Shown: positions 32,868-45,045 of the stretch, piece by piece
Layout of the letters: each line of letters starts with the position of its first letter
Numbering within the stretch: the stretch's first letter is position 1
NCBI GenBank assembly: GCA_947561585.1
Contig: CANNZV010000261.1
Location: 498,286 to 562,285, forward strand
Source of the DNA: Caprella mutica
Taxonomy: Eukaryota > Arthropoda > Malacostraca > Amphipoda > Caprellidae
Direction of reading: 5' to 3'
DNA: 64,000 nt
Translations under genes and position numbers: made by a program
The notes under the pieces: model-generated
Told to the model about the DNA's origin: nothing
Database searches by the model: none
What the model saw: only the letters and a program-made list of their open reading frames with translations

Positions 32868-33494
32868 ACCGGGTTATGGTAGGGCCATAGAAGATTGAGA
32901 GGGTGAGTTATGGTGGGGCAATAGAAGATTGAGAGGGGAAAAGTATGGTGGGGCCATAGTAGATTCAAAGGGGAAAGGTATGGTGGGGCCATAGTAGATT
33001 CAGAGAGGAAATGTATGGTGGGGCCATAGTAGATTGAGAGGGGAAAGGTATGGTGGGGCCATAGAAGATTGAGAGGGGAAAGGTATGGTGAGGCCATAGA
33101 AGATTCAGAGGGGAAAGGTATGGTGGGGCCATAGAAGATTGAGAGGGGAAAGGTATGGTGAGGCCATAGAAGATTCAGAGGGGAAAGGTATGGTGGGGCC
33201 ATAGAAGATTCAGAGATGAAAGGTATGGTGGGGCCATAGAAGATTGAGAGGGGAAAGGTATGGTGGAGCCATAGAAGATTCAGAGGGGAAAGGTATGGTG
33301 GGGCCATAGAAGATTGAGAGGGGGAAGGTATGGTGGGGCCATAGAAGATTGAGAGGGGAAAGGTATGGTGGGGCCATAGAAGATTGAGAGGGGAAATGTA
33401 TGGTGGGGCCATAGAAGATTGAGAGGGGAAAGGTATGGTGGGGCCATAGAAGATTCAGAGGGGAAAGGTATGGTGGGGCCATAGAAGATTCAGA
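32868..33494. repeat. 35-bp purine-rich minisatellite, about 18 copies
   Basis: Core ggtatggtggggccatagaa then gattcagaggggaaa, with gag/cag and aagat/tagat variants. Because 35 is not divisible by 3, all minus-strand frames cycle through the same three peptides. Confidence 0.95.
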
Positions 33495-33514
33495 CATAAC
33501 AACTCACGCATGTG

Positions 33515-33735
33515 TACAATGTACACATGCGTGTTTTTCTCTAATGTGTACACACACTGTTATAACACACTAATATGTATAACACACACTGTGTGTGTTA
33601 TACACACTGTGTGTTACACACAGTGTGTGATATACATACACTGTGTGTTATACATACACACACTGTGTGTGTTATACACAGTGTGTGATATACATACACT
33701 GTGTGTTACACACAGTGTGTTATCACAAGTGTATC
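33515..33735. repeat. TG/CA palindromic cluster
   Basis: Many self-complementary units such as acacacactgtgtgtgt and acacatgcgtgt separated by tata or taca. Alternating purine-pyrimidine runs could favour hairpins or Z-DNA. Confidence 0.8.
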
Positions 33736-33834
33736 ACTCCATTGCCGGCAGTGTGTTTTTCTCAGTAGTCTCTATAGTTCAGTGTAGTGAGGTCCGTGTG
33801 TCTAACCCTCTCTCCGCCACACTATAGTCAATGC

Positions 33835-34100
33835 ACTGGCTATACTACAGTGAATATAGTGCCACTATAGTGAGTACAGTGGCTATACTTGTGTGATATT
33901 GAGCTATACTAGTGTGATTTGAGGAATATACTATAGTGAATGCAGTGGCTATACTCTATAGTGAATGCAGTGGCTATACTATAGTGAATGCAGTGGCTAT
34001 ACTAAAGTGCATGCAGTGGCTATACTCTATAGTGAATGCAGTGGCTTCTATTAATGATACTAGTGTGATATAGTGAATATAGTGCTATACTATAGTGTTG
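33835..34100. repeat. degenerate minisatellite around gcagtggctatact
   Basis: About 11 irregular units of 20-30 bases with agtgaatgcagtggctatac. Confidence 0.8.
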
Positions 34101-34139
34101 GAATATACCAAGAATAGCCTCAAAACTGTGAGTATAACC

Positions 34140-34686
34140 CATTGACTGTGTAACCCACTGCACGGGTTATTAGTGCATTGTAACTCACTGCACGGGTTAT
34201 TAGTGCATTGAAACTAACTCACTGCACGGGTTATTAGTGCATTGTAACCCACTGCACGGGTTATTAGTGCATTGTAACTCACTGCACGGGTTATTAGTGC
34301 ATTGTAACTCACTGCACCGGTAATTAGTGCATTGTAACTCACTGCACGGGTTATTAGTGCATTGTAACTCACTGCACGGGTTATTAGTGCATTGTAACTC
34401 ACTGCACGGGTTATTAGTGCATTGTAACTCACTGCACGGGTTATTAGTGCATTGTAACCCACTGCACGGGTTATTAGTGCATTGTAACTCACTGCACGGG
34501 TTATTAGTGCATTGTAACCCACTGCACGGGTTATTAGTGCATTGTAACCCACTGCACGGGTTATTAGTGCATTGTAACCCACTGCACGGGTTATTAGTGC
34601 ATTGTAACCCACTGCACGGGTTATTAGTGCATTGTAACCCACTGCACGGGTTATTAGTGCATTGTAACTCACTGCACGGGTTATTC
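34140..34686. repeat. 30-bp minisatellite, about 18 copies
   Basis: Core tgcacgggttattagtgcat then tgtaactcac, with ctcac/cccac alternation. Open on both strands. The sequence following it keeps ataaccca/gggttat palindromes. Confidence 0.95.
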
Positions 34687-34892
34687 CCATTATTCCCCTC
34701 ACATAACCCATGTTACGGGTTATGTCCTCCAATAACCCATATGTTACTGCAGTGCTAAATAAGTTCATACTATTTATTATGTTTCTTTTACCGTATCTAA
34801 CATGAGCCAAATTATATCGAATGAATTGCAGCCAGAAATATACACGTGACAAAATTAGCTAATGAAACTAGATAAGTAGTGGTGACTTGCAT

Positions 34893-35845
34893 TAGTTACA
34901 CACTAGTTACACACTAGTTACACTCTAGTTACACTATTTACACACTAGTTACACACTAGTTACACTTTAGTTACACTATTTACACACTAGTTACACTAGT
35001 TACACACTAGTTACACTATTTACACACTAGTTACACTATTTACACACTAGTTACACTATTTACACACTAGTTACACTATTTACACACTAGTTACACTATT
35101 TACACACTAGTTACACTATTTACACTCTAGTTACACTATTTACACACTAGTTACACTATTTACACACTAGTTACACTATTTACACACTAGTTACACTATT
35201 TACACACTAGTTACACTATTTACACACTAGTCACACTATTTACACACTAGTTACACTATTTACACACTAGTTACACTATTTACACACTAGTTACACTATT
35301 TACACACTAGTTACACTATTTACACACTAGTTACACTATTTACACACTAGTTACACTATTTACACACTAGTTACACTATTTACACACTAGTTACACTATT
35401 TACACACTAGTTACACTATTTACACACTAGTTACACTATTTACACACTAGTTACACTATTTACACACTAGTTACACTATTTACACACTAGTTACACTATT
35501 TACACACTAGTTACATTATTTACACACTAGTTACACTATTTACACACTAGTTACACTATTTACACACTAGTTACATTATTTACACACAAGTTACATTATT
35601 GACAAACTAGTTACATTATTTACACACTAGTTACATTATTTACACACTAGTTACATTATTTACACACTAGTTACACTATTTACACACTAGTTACACTATT
35701 TACACACTAGTTACATTATTTACACACTAGTTACACTATTTACACACTAGTTACATTATTTACACACTAGTTACATTATTTACACACTAGTTACACTATT
35801 TACACACTAGTTACACTATTTACACACTAGTTACATTATTTACAT
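34893..35845. repeat. 20-bp minisatellite, about 47 copies
   Basis: Unit tacacactagttacactatt, very regular. Towards the right end tacatt variants cluster. Confidence 0.96.
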
Positions 35846-35904
35846 TTTATATATATATTCACTTGTTATTATTTATTAATTGATGTGAAGAAACTAGTAG
35901 CTGT

Positions 35905-37204
35905 ATTGGTATCACTTGGTACTGGTGTATTGGTATCACTAGGTACTAGTGTATTGGTATCACTAGGTACTACTAAAACTAGGTACTGGTATCATTTGGT
36001 ACTGGTGTATTGGTATCACTAGGTTCTGGTGTATTGGTATCACTAGGTTCTGGTGTATTAGTATCACTAGGTACTGGTGTATTGGTATCACTAGGTACTG
36101 GTGTATTGGTATCACTAGGTACTACTATTACTAGGTACTGGTATCATTTGGTACTGGTGTATTGGTATCACTAGGTACTGGTGTATTAGTATCACTAGGT
36201 ACTGGTGTATTAGTATCACTAGGTACTGGTGTATTGGTATCACTAGGTACTGGTGTATTAGTATCACTAGGTACTGGTGTATTGGTATTACTAGGTACTA
36301 CTATCACTAGGTACTGGTATCATTTGGTACTGGTGTATTGGTATCACTAGGTACTGGTGTATTAGTATCACTAGGTACTGGTGTATTGGTATCACTAGGT
36401 ACTGGTGTATTAGTATCACTAGGTACTGGTGTATTGGTATCACTAGGTACTGGTGTATTAGTATCACTAGGTACTGGTGTATTAGTATCACTAGGTACTG
36501 GTGTATTGGTATCACTAGGTACTGGTGTATTAGTATCACTAGGTACTGGTGTATTAGTATCACTAGGTACTAGTGTATTGGTATCACTAGGTACTAGTGT
36601 ATTGGTATCACTAGGTACTGGTGTATTGGTATCACTAGGTACTGGTGTATTAGTATCACTAGGTACTGGTGTATTGGTATCACTGGTGTATTGGTATCAC
36701 TAGGTACTACTATCACTAGGTACTGGTATCATTTAGTACTGGTGTATTGGTATCACTAGGTACTGGTGTATTAGTATCACTAGGTACTGGTGTATTAGTA
36801 TCACTAGGTACTGGTGTATTAGTATCACTAGGTACTGGTGTATTGGTATCACTAGGTACTGGTGTATTAGTATCACTAGGTACTGGTGTATTGGTATCAC
36901 TAGGTACTGGTGTATTGGTATCACTAGGTACTACTATCACTAGGTACTGGTATCATTTGGTACTGGTGTATTGGTATCACTAGGTACTGGTGTATTAGTA
37001 TCACTAGGTACTGGTGTATTGGTATCACTAGGTACTGGTGTATTAGTATCACTAGGTACTGGTGTATTGGTATCACTAGGTAAAGGTGTATTAGTATCAC
37101 TAGGTACTGGTGTATTGGTATCACTAGGTACTGGTGTATTGGTATCACTAGGTACTGGTGTATTAGTATCACTAGGTACTGGTGTATTGGTATCACTAGG
37201 TACC
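35905..37204. repeat. 24-bp minisatellite with higher-order structure, about 52 copies
   Basis: Core ggtgtattggtatcactagg then tact, with tagtat variants. A variant marker ggtatcattt(gg/ag)tactgg recurs at 35988, 36140, 36316, 36725 and 36949, giving blocks of 152, 176, 409 and 224 bases. Confidence 0.95.
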
Positions 37205-37899
37205 ATCTCCCTACTAGTCACACACGTCCCAAATGATTACTATAGTTGCTTCTCAACTAGTTACCATATAAGCTACTCTAACTAGTTGTCTAGTTCTAGT
37301 TGTGTCTGATAATTTAGGGTACTAGTCAAGTGCATGAACTACAAGTGCTCTTTATAACTAGGGCCTTAACTAGTTTATTCTGTCTATTTATTTCTATAGG
37401 CAGCCTTCTTTGTGTTGTAGATCTTTAAATTCAACGAGAAGAAACAAGGAGCTTTGTGATTTTCTTTCAATATATTGCTGAAGAAAGCATAGTAAACACT
37501 ATTTTAATTAAATGTTTATAAATTCACAATTGTGCTCAACTAACTAATATAACCGTACACATGTGTTTTAATATTCAAAAGCGTACACAGTACACATGTG
37601 CTCTAATATATGAAAGAGTACACATGTGTTTAATTGTGGCTTCTGTTTAATAACCAAGGTATGTAAATTATTAATGAATGTATATTAATAATATAGGTAT
37701 ATATTAATAATATATATTAATATTATTATCTAATTAAATATCTCAAAAAATAACAAGCGCCAAATACATCACTTGAATAGGGACATATATGTCACCATCG
37801 GGCATGGAGGGCTAAAGCAACTAGTTATTTGAATCAAATTAATCATTCTAAATAAATTCATCCTATAAATCTTGATCATCTTGAAACTAGTGTCACAAT
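37205..37899. other. intronic spacer with minor repeats
   Basis: Three partial copies of a unit with gtacacatgtgttttaat near 37553-37635. A gggacatatatgtcacc stretch at 37780 resembles the interior of the piggyBac-like MITE at 22937. No exon seen. Confidence 0.55.
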
Positions 37900-37945
37900 C
37901 TTCCTAAATAAGACTTCTAGTTTTTTAACTCGTACTTTAATTCGC

Positions 37946-38220
37946 TCTGCAAAGATTGTGATACCAATTGCAAATAAGTTGATAATTACTCATGCAACTG
38001 TTTGGAAAACTGTTAAACAGTTCAAGGAGACAGGTTCAACCTCTGATAAAACAGGACGAGGCCGTAAACGATGCGTGCGTACAGACCAATGAAACGGAGC
38101 ATGCGTGAGATGGTGTGTCGAAATTCACGTGGCTCAAAATTGAGTTAAACCGAGATTCACGATTCTCTTTAAGAAAGTAAGATAGCAAGTGGAAAGGGAA
38201 GTGTTTCCACAAGTACATAC
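37946..38220 (+). pseudogene. Tc1/mariner-type transposase, N-terminal fragment, decayed
   Basis: One frame reads AKIVIPIANKLIITHATVWK then TVKQFKETGSTSDKTGRGRK and RCVRTDQ before a stop at 38090-38092. After a frame change MREMVCRNSRGSKLS follows, with more stops. This is the layout of the N-terminal helix-turn-helix DNA-binding domain of Tc1/mariner transposases: a recognition helix before V-K-F, then the ETGS and GRGRK linker, then a second helix starting near the R-NSRGS region. The catalytic DDE/D domain is absent. It shows that autonomous relatives of the M1-type MITEs may once have been present, although a link to M1 is not proven. Confidence 0.65.
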
Positions 38221-38400
38221 CCCTAGCGATGCATTTTTTCCTAAAGCTGTACTTTGTAATAAAGCTGGTTATGTATCAAATAAGTACAACACTGTAGGAA
38301 TTGCTTCTTATTCCCCTTTTTAATTAAATAGAAGCTTATAATTTAAATGTACATGTATTAAAAAGATCTGTTTTTCAATTCTGAAACGCCAGTGTTATAC

Positions 38401-38562
38401 CTAGGGTTGTGACGATAGGCTCTACAAATCATAGCTCTAAAGAATATCACAGACGAAATGAAATGGTATCGAATACTACATACCGCTGGTGTAGAACCAT
38501 TCAATACTTTTTAACTCTCCATAATAGTCTCTATGATATGAAGCATATTGTCACAACCCTAG
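38401..38562. mobile_element. hAT-like MITE with ctagggttgtgac ends
   Basis: The left end ctagggttgtgacgata is inverted at the right end as atattgtcacaaccctag. The flanking 8 bases (tgttatac and tgttttct) are only partly alike. Confidence 0.7.
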
Positions 38563-38753
38563 TGTTTTCTTTTCTTACATTTTTGTTATCGAAGGCGATG
38601 TTGTTTTTCTAATTCACAACAAATGCTCTCATTGTTTTTCACAGTGAATGTATTTATAGCATGAGTCAGCAATTAAAATGCACAGTCATATCTTTTACTT
38701 TTTATTTAATTACTTTGTTTTATCCTCAGCATTTTCTGTTGTGATGACACGGA

Positions 38754-38933
38754 CTGCGTGGGGTAACTTGCACTTTAGCGAACAGTGACACGTTATCGGA
38801 CACAAAAAAATGTAATTTATTATTCCACCTGGATGCCAAATAAAATATCGAGTTGAAAAGTAAAACTGTATTTTTCTAGTGTGTCCGAAAATGCGATACT
38901 GTCCCATAATACGTAACTTACCCTGTTGAATAG
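38754..38933. mobile_element. Tc1/mariner-like MITE family M1, diverged
   Basis: Left ggggtaacttgcactttagc, right cataatacgtaacttaccct, with gttatcggacac mirrored by gtgtgtccgaaaa. More diverged than the copies at 32.0 and 39.9 kb. Confidence 0.65.
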
Positions 38934-39080
38934 TTTTTGTGTGAGAGTTGAACCTTTGCCAAATGAATACACGAGGAAAAAAGCATCTACACATAATAGT
39001 TACTATAAGTAGTATATAAGTAGATATACTATTAAATAGTTACTATTACTATTTAGGTATTTATAGCTTCACGCTTAAAC

Positions 39081-39370
39081 CAGCTCTGTACCCAGGGTAT
39101 GATTGTTGTTGTGTATCATTTCACATGTAACTTCATCAGCTCTGTACCCAGGGTATGATTGTTGTTGTGTATCATTTCACCTGTAACTTCATCAGTACTT
39201 TATTTACTTCATTTCAGTTTTAAATGTAAGAGCATAGCTATGTCTTCATATTGTCTGGGCAGATTAGAGAAATAGGAATTATTCTCTTATTGACTTTTAG
39301 TGATCTAAATGTTGTGAATAATTTGAATATTCCCTCAGCTTTACCTGGGGGTGTGTACCCTGGTGGTTGT
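39081..39370. mobile_element. interspersed element E1, copy 5, with two 56-bp units
   Basis: cagctctgtacccagggtat recurs at 39081 and 39137 (period 56), then the E1 body follows (attgtctgggcagattagag) down to cagctttacctgggggtgtg. Confidence 0.72.
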
Positions 39371-39785
39371 ACTCGTTATTTGACATTCTAGTTATAGGTT
39401 TCGTTATAGAAAAAATGCCCCCAGGGGCTTCAACATAAAACTGTCTGTGGTGAATTGGAGTAGCGTCCCTTGTACTCTGAACTGTTGTAATTTGGATTAT
39501 CTTCTTTACTATGTGTACAATTTGGTAGTTTATTTTATATGTAATTTCGTAGTTCATGTATAATTTTATAATTCATATTTAAGAATACAATTTTTTAGTT
39601 GATATATTTTATTGTATATATTTTATTTCCCTGTTAAGTTTATAAATGAACAGGTGTGGGTTATTTCTGACAGATGTTAAAGCTCGTACATCTGTGTACA
39701 CTGACACATGTGATGTACATTAACTGCTAAAAAAATCATATTGAACACTGTGGGAACAAATGTTAAAATATACCTACTCTAGATA

Positions 39786-40280
39786 GGGTGAGTTACGAGT
39801 TATTGGACAGTTCCACCTTAGCGATCGTGCAAGAAGAAATTAACTGCTAAATTATATCTAATTATTTTGTAGGGTAAGTTACGAGTTATCGGTCAGTACT
39901 ACATCTTCGGACATATAAGAAAAAACAATATAAAAATTATTATTAGATAGCACTGTGTAATAATAATAATTTCTATATTGTTTTTTCTTATATGACCGAA
40001 GATGTAGTACTGACCGATAATTCGTAACTCACCCTATAATTCCGTTATTAATAATTATTAAATTATTAAAAATGTACTGTAGTTATGTTAACTTTTAATT
40101 TATTCATAAAATTATATACTATTTATATCACATAGCTATCGTAAATGCCTAACCACGTAACTTATTAGTAAATTTAATAATTATTAATAAAGAAATCATA
40201 TAAAAAAAATATATAATTTAGCGGTTGAATATTTTTTTCTATGATCGATAATGTGGAACCGTGCGATAACATGGAACTTT
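39786..40280. mobile_element. outer M1-like MITE interrupted by another MITE
   Basis: The left arm gggtgagttacgagttattg then gttccaccttagcgatcgtg and aattaactgctaaattatat is mirrored by atataatttagcggttgaat, tatgatcgataatgtggaac and cgtgcgataac at the right. The arms are separated by a complete second MITE at 39872-40034. Confidence 0.7.
39872..40034. mobile_element. Tc1/mariner-like MITE family M1, nested insertion
   Basis: TA flanks at 39870-39871 and 40035-40036. Ends gggtaagttacgagttatcg and cgataattcgtaactcaccc. Very close to the copy at 31985-32145, including the central cactgtgtaataataa. Confidence 0.88.
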
Positions 40281-40589
40281 CATGCATGTTTCTTTTATAT
40301 CATTGATATTGCAGTGATGTTATAAATAATAAAGTATAAGTATAATGCTTAATATCAATTATACCATTATTTTTATGTATTTTTTCAAACATTTGCTATA
40401 CATTTCTCTATTTTATTTTGGCACTGAAAAGTCACTTATTTTACGGAGTTTTATTTAGTTGCATGCGTTGTTCTATTGTTTGTTCCTTGGTCCTGTCGCT
40501 AATTCTGTTTTTATGGGTGTGTTTTCGAGTTATTTTGAATGGAAGTGTCTTGTTGTTTGAATTTACTAACACTGTCGGTAATTTGGAGT
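40281..40589. other. unique spacer
   Basis: AT-rich sequence with no feature I can support. Confidence 0.5.
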
Positions 40590-41593
40590 GAGTGAAGGGT
40601 TAGAACAACCATCAGTGTAGTACGCAGTGAAGGGTTAGAACAACCATCAGTGTAGTACGCAGTGAAGGGTTAAAACAACCATCAGTGTAATACGCAGTGA
40701 AGGGTTAGAACAACCATCAGTGTAATACGCAGTGAAGGGTTAGAACAACCATCAGTGTAATACGCAGTGAAGGGTTAGAACAACCATCAGTGTAATACGC
40801 AGTGAAGGGTTAAAACAACCATCAGTGTAGTACGCAGTGAAGGGTTAGAACAACCATCAGTGTAGTACGCAGTGAAGGGTTAAAACAACCATCAGTGTAG
40901 TACGCAGTGAAGGGTTAGAACAACCATCAGTGTAGTACGCAGTGAAGGGTTAAAACAACCATCAGTGTAGTACGCAGTGAAGGGTTAGAACAACCATCAG
41001 TGTAGTACGCAGTGAAGGGTTAGAACAACCATCAGTGTAGTACGCAGTGAAGGGTTAGAACAACCATCAGTGTAGTACGCAGTGAAGGGTTAGAACAACC
41101 ATCAGTGTAATACGCAGTGAAGGGTTAGAACAACCATCAGTGTAGTACGCAGTGAAGGGTTAAAACAACCACCAGTGTAGTACGCAGTGAAGGGATGAAA
41201 CAACCATCAGTGTAGTACGCAGTGAAGGGTTAAAACAACCATCAGTGTAATACGCAGTGAAGGGTTAGAACAACCATCAGTGTAGTACGCAGTGAAGGGT
41301 TAAAACAACCACCAGTGTAGTACGCAGTGAAGGGATAAAACAACCATCAGTGTAGTACGCAGTGAAGGGTTAAAACAACCATCAGTGTAATACGCAGTGA
41401 AGGGTTAAAACAACCATCAGTGTAATACGCAGTGAAGGGTTAAAACAACCATCAGTGTAATACGCAGTGAAGGGTTAAAACAACCATCAGTGTAATACGC
41501 AATGAAGGGTTAGAACAACCATCAGTTTAATACGCAATGAAGGGTTAGAACAACCATCAGTTTAATACGCAGTGAAGGGTTAGAACAACCATC
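40590..41593. repeat. 35-bp minisatellite, about 28.5 copies
   Basis: Core agtgaagggttagaacaacc then atcagtgtagtacgc. taga/taaa and gtag/gtaa variants run in blocks. A combination with accaccagtgtag followed by agggat(g/a)aaac occurs twice, near 41160 and 41300, a recent duplication of four units. Confidence 0.96.
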
Positions 41594-41747
41594 AATAGTT
41601 TTAGCTGTCTAGTAGTTAGCTGTCTAGTAGTGCTGCCAGTACACCAGTTAGCTGTCTAGTTTTAGCCACACATCTGTCAGGTCATAGTGGTCATCTGTAA
41701 TAAAACATCTGCTGCAATAGATAACTATACACGAAAAACGGAAATTA

Positions 41748-42135
41748 CTATAATATACAGAATACTATAATGTATAGAATACTATAATGTATAGAATACT
41801 ATAATGTATAGAATACTATAATGTATAGAATACTATAATGTATAGAATACTATAATGTATAGAATACTATAATGTATAGAATAGTATAATGTATAGAATA
41901 CTATAATGTATAGAATACTATAATGTATAGAATACTATAATGTATAGAATACTATAATGCATAGAATACTATAATGCATAGAATACTATAATGTATAGAA
42001 TACTATAATGTATAGAATTCTATAATGTATAGAATTCTATAATGTATAGAATTCTATAATGTATAGAATTCTATAATATACAGAATACTATAATATACAG
42101 AATACTATAATATACAGAATACTATAATATATATT
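41748..42135. repeat. 17-bp minisatellite, about 22 copies
   Basis: Unit actataatgtatagaat, with terminal tatacag variants and a run of ttctataat units. Confidence 0.95.
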
Positions 42136-42727
42136 ATAAAGAATAGAGTGATGTTCTCGTTAGATTTTTTAATCGTGTATCCCTTTAAATGGTAATATGC
42201 CGTTCGGTTTGTGCCTTGAACTGAAACAAAAATTCAACTGATAAATAATTTATTATATTCCAGCTCTGTCCACGTGTTTTAATCCGTATCCACGATACCT
42301 GCAGGTATCATCCGTATCCACGATACCTACAGGTATCATCCGTATCCGTGATACTGTAGGTATCATGGATATGGATAAAAATAGCTTGTTAAAATGTACA
42401 ATTGTATAGTTTTTGTGTGACCGAAAAAGTTGAAGTATCCGATGATTCGTTAGACATAGGAAATAGAAACTATGGATTAGGACTAGGGACTGAAATAGTA
42501 ACTAGGTGGGTAATTAACTAGGTAATTGGGGTCAAACATTAACTAGGTGATAGGTAAAGAGTTGCAGCTAGGAGAAGCATAGTGTGCTTTCATTAGCAGT
42601 AACTATTTGTGTGTTCTAACTTTTATTATACATTTACTTATGTGTTTATGTACTCTGTTCACATACAATGTTATAAATATGTAACTGTGATTATTAGGAT
42701 GGATTGGTGTTATTTTATTGCTCACAT
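42136..42727. mobile_element. spacer with a one-sided M1-type remnant (about 42280-42460)
   Basis: Three copies of atccgtatccacgatacc precede ggtatcatggatatgg. The segment ends with tgtgaccgaaaaagttgaag and ccgatgattcgtta, which resembles the right arm of the long M1 form at 7783-8029. The left arm is missing. Confidence 0.5.
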
Positions 42728-43100
42728 TATCTCTCTCTCTCTCTCTCACTCTTTATTCACTCTTTCCCACTTTTTATTCATTCTCTCACTCTCTTTATTC
42801 ACTCTCCTCACTCTCTGTATTCACTCTCCTCACTCTCTTTATTCATTATCTCACTCTCTTTATTCACCTTCTCTCACTCTCTTTATTCATTCTCTCACTT
42901 TCTTTATTCACCTTCTCTCTCCTCACACTCTTTACTCTCTTTATTCATTCTCTCACTCTCTTTATTCACCTTCTCTCACTCTCTTTATTCACCTTCTCTC
43001 ACTCTCTTTATTCACCTTCTCTCTCCTCACTCTCTTCATTCACCTTCTCTCTCCTCACTCTCTTCATTCACTCTCTTTACTCACTCTCTTTACTCACTGT
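42728..43100. repeat. pyrimidine-rich degenerate minisatellite
   Basis: Irregular units of tctcactctctttattcacc. All three plus frames stay open, giving Ser/Leu/Phe-rich peptides that are not genes. Confidence 0.9.
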
Positions 43101-43287
43101 GTGTGAGTTCATTCGTGTAATAGAATTAGTGGTGCATAATACATGAGTGTGCGTTGGCTTTGTCTCCTTTGTTCACTGCACGGAGATACAAAACAACACT
43201 ACACTCTCATGAATAATACACTGGTGTCAATGTACTCGTGTAGAGGGTGACACTCTCACTGTAGAGAGTGACACTCTCACTCTATAC

Positions 43288-43627
43288 CAGTTGTTCTCAA
43301 AGTGGGGGTCCACTGGCACCCCTTCGGGGCTCCCATTTTTTTTATATGTTACTGAAAAGTTTGGTTTTTGCTGTTAATCATTCCTATTCCTTCACATTCA
43401 TATTGTTCTGACACCAAGTAACCCAATACATCATTTGTGTATCTTTCCAATGCAATACAATGAATGCTCAGGGGGTGCCTGGGAGAAGCAGGGGGTGCCT
43501 GAGAGTAGCAGGGGGTGCCTGAGAGAAGCAGGGGGTGCCTGAGAGTAGCAGGGGGTGCCTGAGAGAAGCAGGGGGTGCCTGAGAGTAGCAAGGGGTCTGC
43601 GAGAAGAATACTTCAAGAACCAAGTTG
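43288..43627. mobile_element. hAT-like element family H1 with internal tandem repeat
   Basis: The left end cagttgttctcaaagtgggg faces the right end gcgagaagaatacttcaaga then accaag. The 20-bp repeats at 43456-43600 sit inside its right terminal region. Confidence 0.65.
43456..43600. repeat. 20-bp minisatellite inside a hAT-like end, about 7 copies
   Basis: Unit gcagggggtgcctgagagta alternating with gagaa. The same gggggtgcctgaga motif occurs once in the H1 copies at 23355 and, inverted, 8193. Confidence 0.92.
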
Positions 43628-43867
43628 CTGTAGAGTGTGTTATCTTTTAGTTAGTTCTACATCCTCTACGTGCTGTCACTCACTGCAATCGTGTTCGTGA
43701 CTTTCATGCTATCTAACCGTTAGCGTGATGGCTCTACACGCTCATGTGCGTAAATAGCATGCACATGTACGTAGCATGCACATGTGCATGCAATGCAGGG
43801 CTAAATATAGTCAAGTGTTTGTTCATAAGTTAGACAATGTGTGCTTCATTGCTAGAGAAAGAAGCTA

Positions 43868-44215
43868 AGGACTGTACTTGGTCTGTGTAGACCTTAAAGG
43901 ACTGTACTTGGTCTGTGCAGACCTTAAAGGACTGTACTTGGTCTGTGCAGACCTTAAAGGACTGTACTTGGTCTGTGCAGTCCTTAAAGGACTGTACTTG
44001 GTCTGTGCAGACCTTGAAGGACTGTACTTGGTCTGTGCAGACCTTGAAGGACTGTACTTGGTCTGTGCAGACCTTAAAGGACTGTACTTGGTCTGTGCAG
44101 ACCTTTAAGGACTGTACTTGGTCTGTGCAGACCTTTAAGGACTCTACTTGGTCTGTGCGGACCTTAAAGGACTGTACTTGGTCTGTGCAGACCTTAAAGG
44201 ACTGTACTTAGTCAG
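43868..44215. repeat. 30-bp minisatellite, about 12 copies
   Basis: Core ctgtgcagaccttaaaggac then tgtacttggt, with cttgaag and ctttaag variants. Before it, 43730-43800 has gcatgcacatgtgcatgc-type alternating palindromes. Confidence 0.95.
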
Positions 44216-44725
44216 TAAGTCCTTACTTCTAGCTGTGTTTCGCTCTTTTTTCTCCTTTTCCTCATTTTGCCACTAGAGTTCTAACGAATATTGTACAGTC
44301 ATTGTGTGATCCCTTGTGGCCTGACATTCCGTCCAATATGCTTTATTTTGTATTAAATTCATACTGTGCATATTTTCTATATTATTTATATATATTATGC
44401 ACTATAAAAGTAGTAAACACCCTTTATTGATGGTTATTAGGTAGGAGTCTTTGCCATAATTCTTATTGCAATCTTCTGCTCCTGCTGGTCGGCAACAGTA
44501 AAATAATGAAACTGAATTGTTCTAATGATACATGGAATCAGCTGATACAGTATCGATACAGTCCTTTCAAGCTAACTCTTTGTTCTCGTTATTAGGAAAT
44601 CAGTGCTAATAACCTTTATGTTTTAAGGGTAAAAGGTAACTATTCAACATCTTACCTCAGCTGTCAAATGAACCACGCATTTATTCCTGTCCAGTACCCT
44701 GTGATTTCAGTTCCATGTCTTAGAG
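44216..44725. other. unique intronic spacer
   Basis: AT-rich and single-copy; no gene, RNA or repeat supported. Confidence 0.5.
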
Positions 44726-45045
44726 CAGTGGTTCCTAACCTTTTTTTAGGTAGCTACCGAATCCCACAAGCTCCAAATATGCATTCACCGAACCCTTGTA
44801 GTTGGAAAATAATTTTTTTTTTTCATCCAAATAAAAACATAAGTACATAATTATTGCATATACTGTATTAGTAAAGAACTGTGCCATTCATCATTTGCAC
44901 ACTAAATCACTATGCTCAATGATCAAAACGAGCTAAACATGAATTTCGCACATGAATGAAAAACATAATGAACCGAACTGCCGAACCCCTGAAACTGACT
45001 CACCGAACCCCTGGGGTTCGATCGAACCCAGGTTAAGAACCACTG
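44726..45045. mobile_element. hAT-like MITE family H2
   Basis: Inverted ends cagtggttcctaacc and ggttaagaaccactg enclose 320 bases. Next to both ends lie short ccgaacccctg and gttcgatcgaaccc repeats. The 8-base flanks (tcttagag, ttttggtt) are weakly similar. No transposase. Confidence 0.8.

Noticed and set aside
33515..33735. tRNA-like or regulatory hairpins in the TG/CA cluster
   Set aside because: No cloverleaf or box A/B motifs; the hairpins follow from simple alternating repeats.
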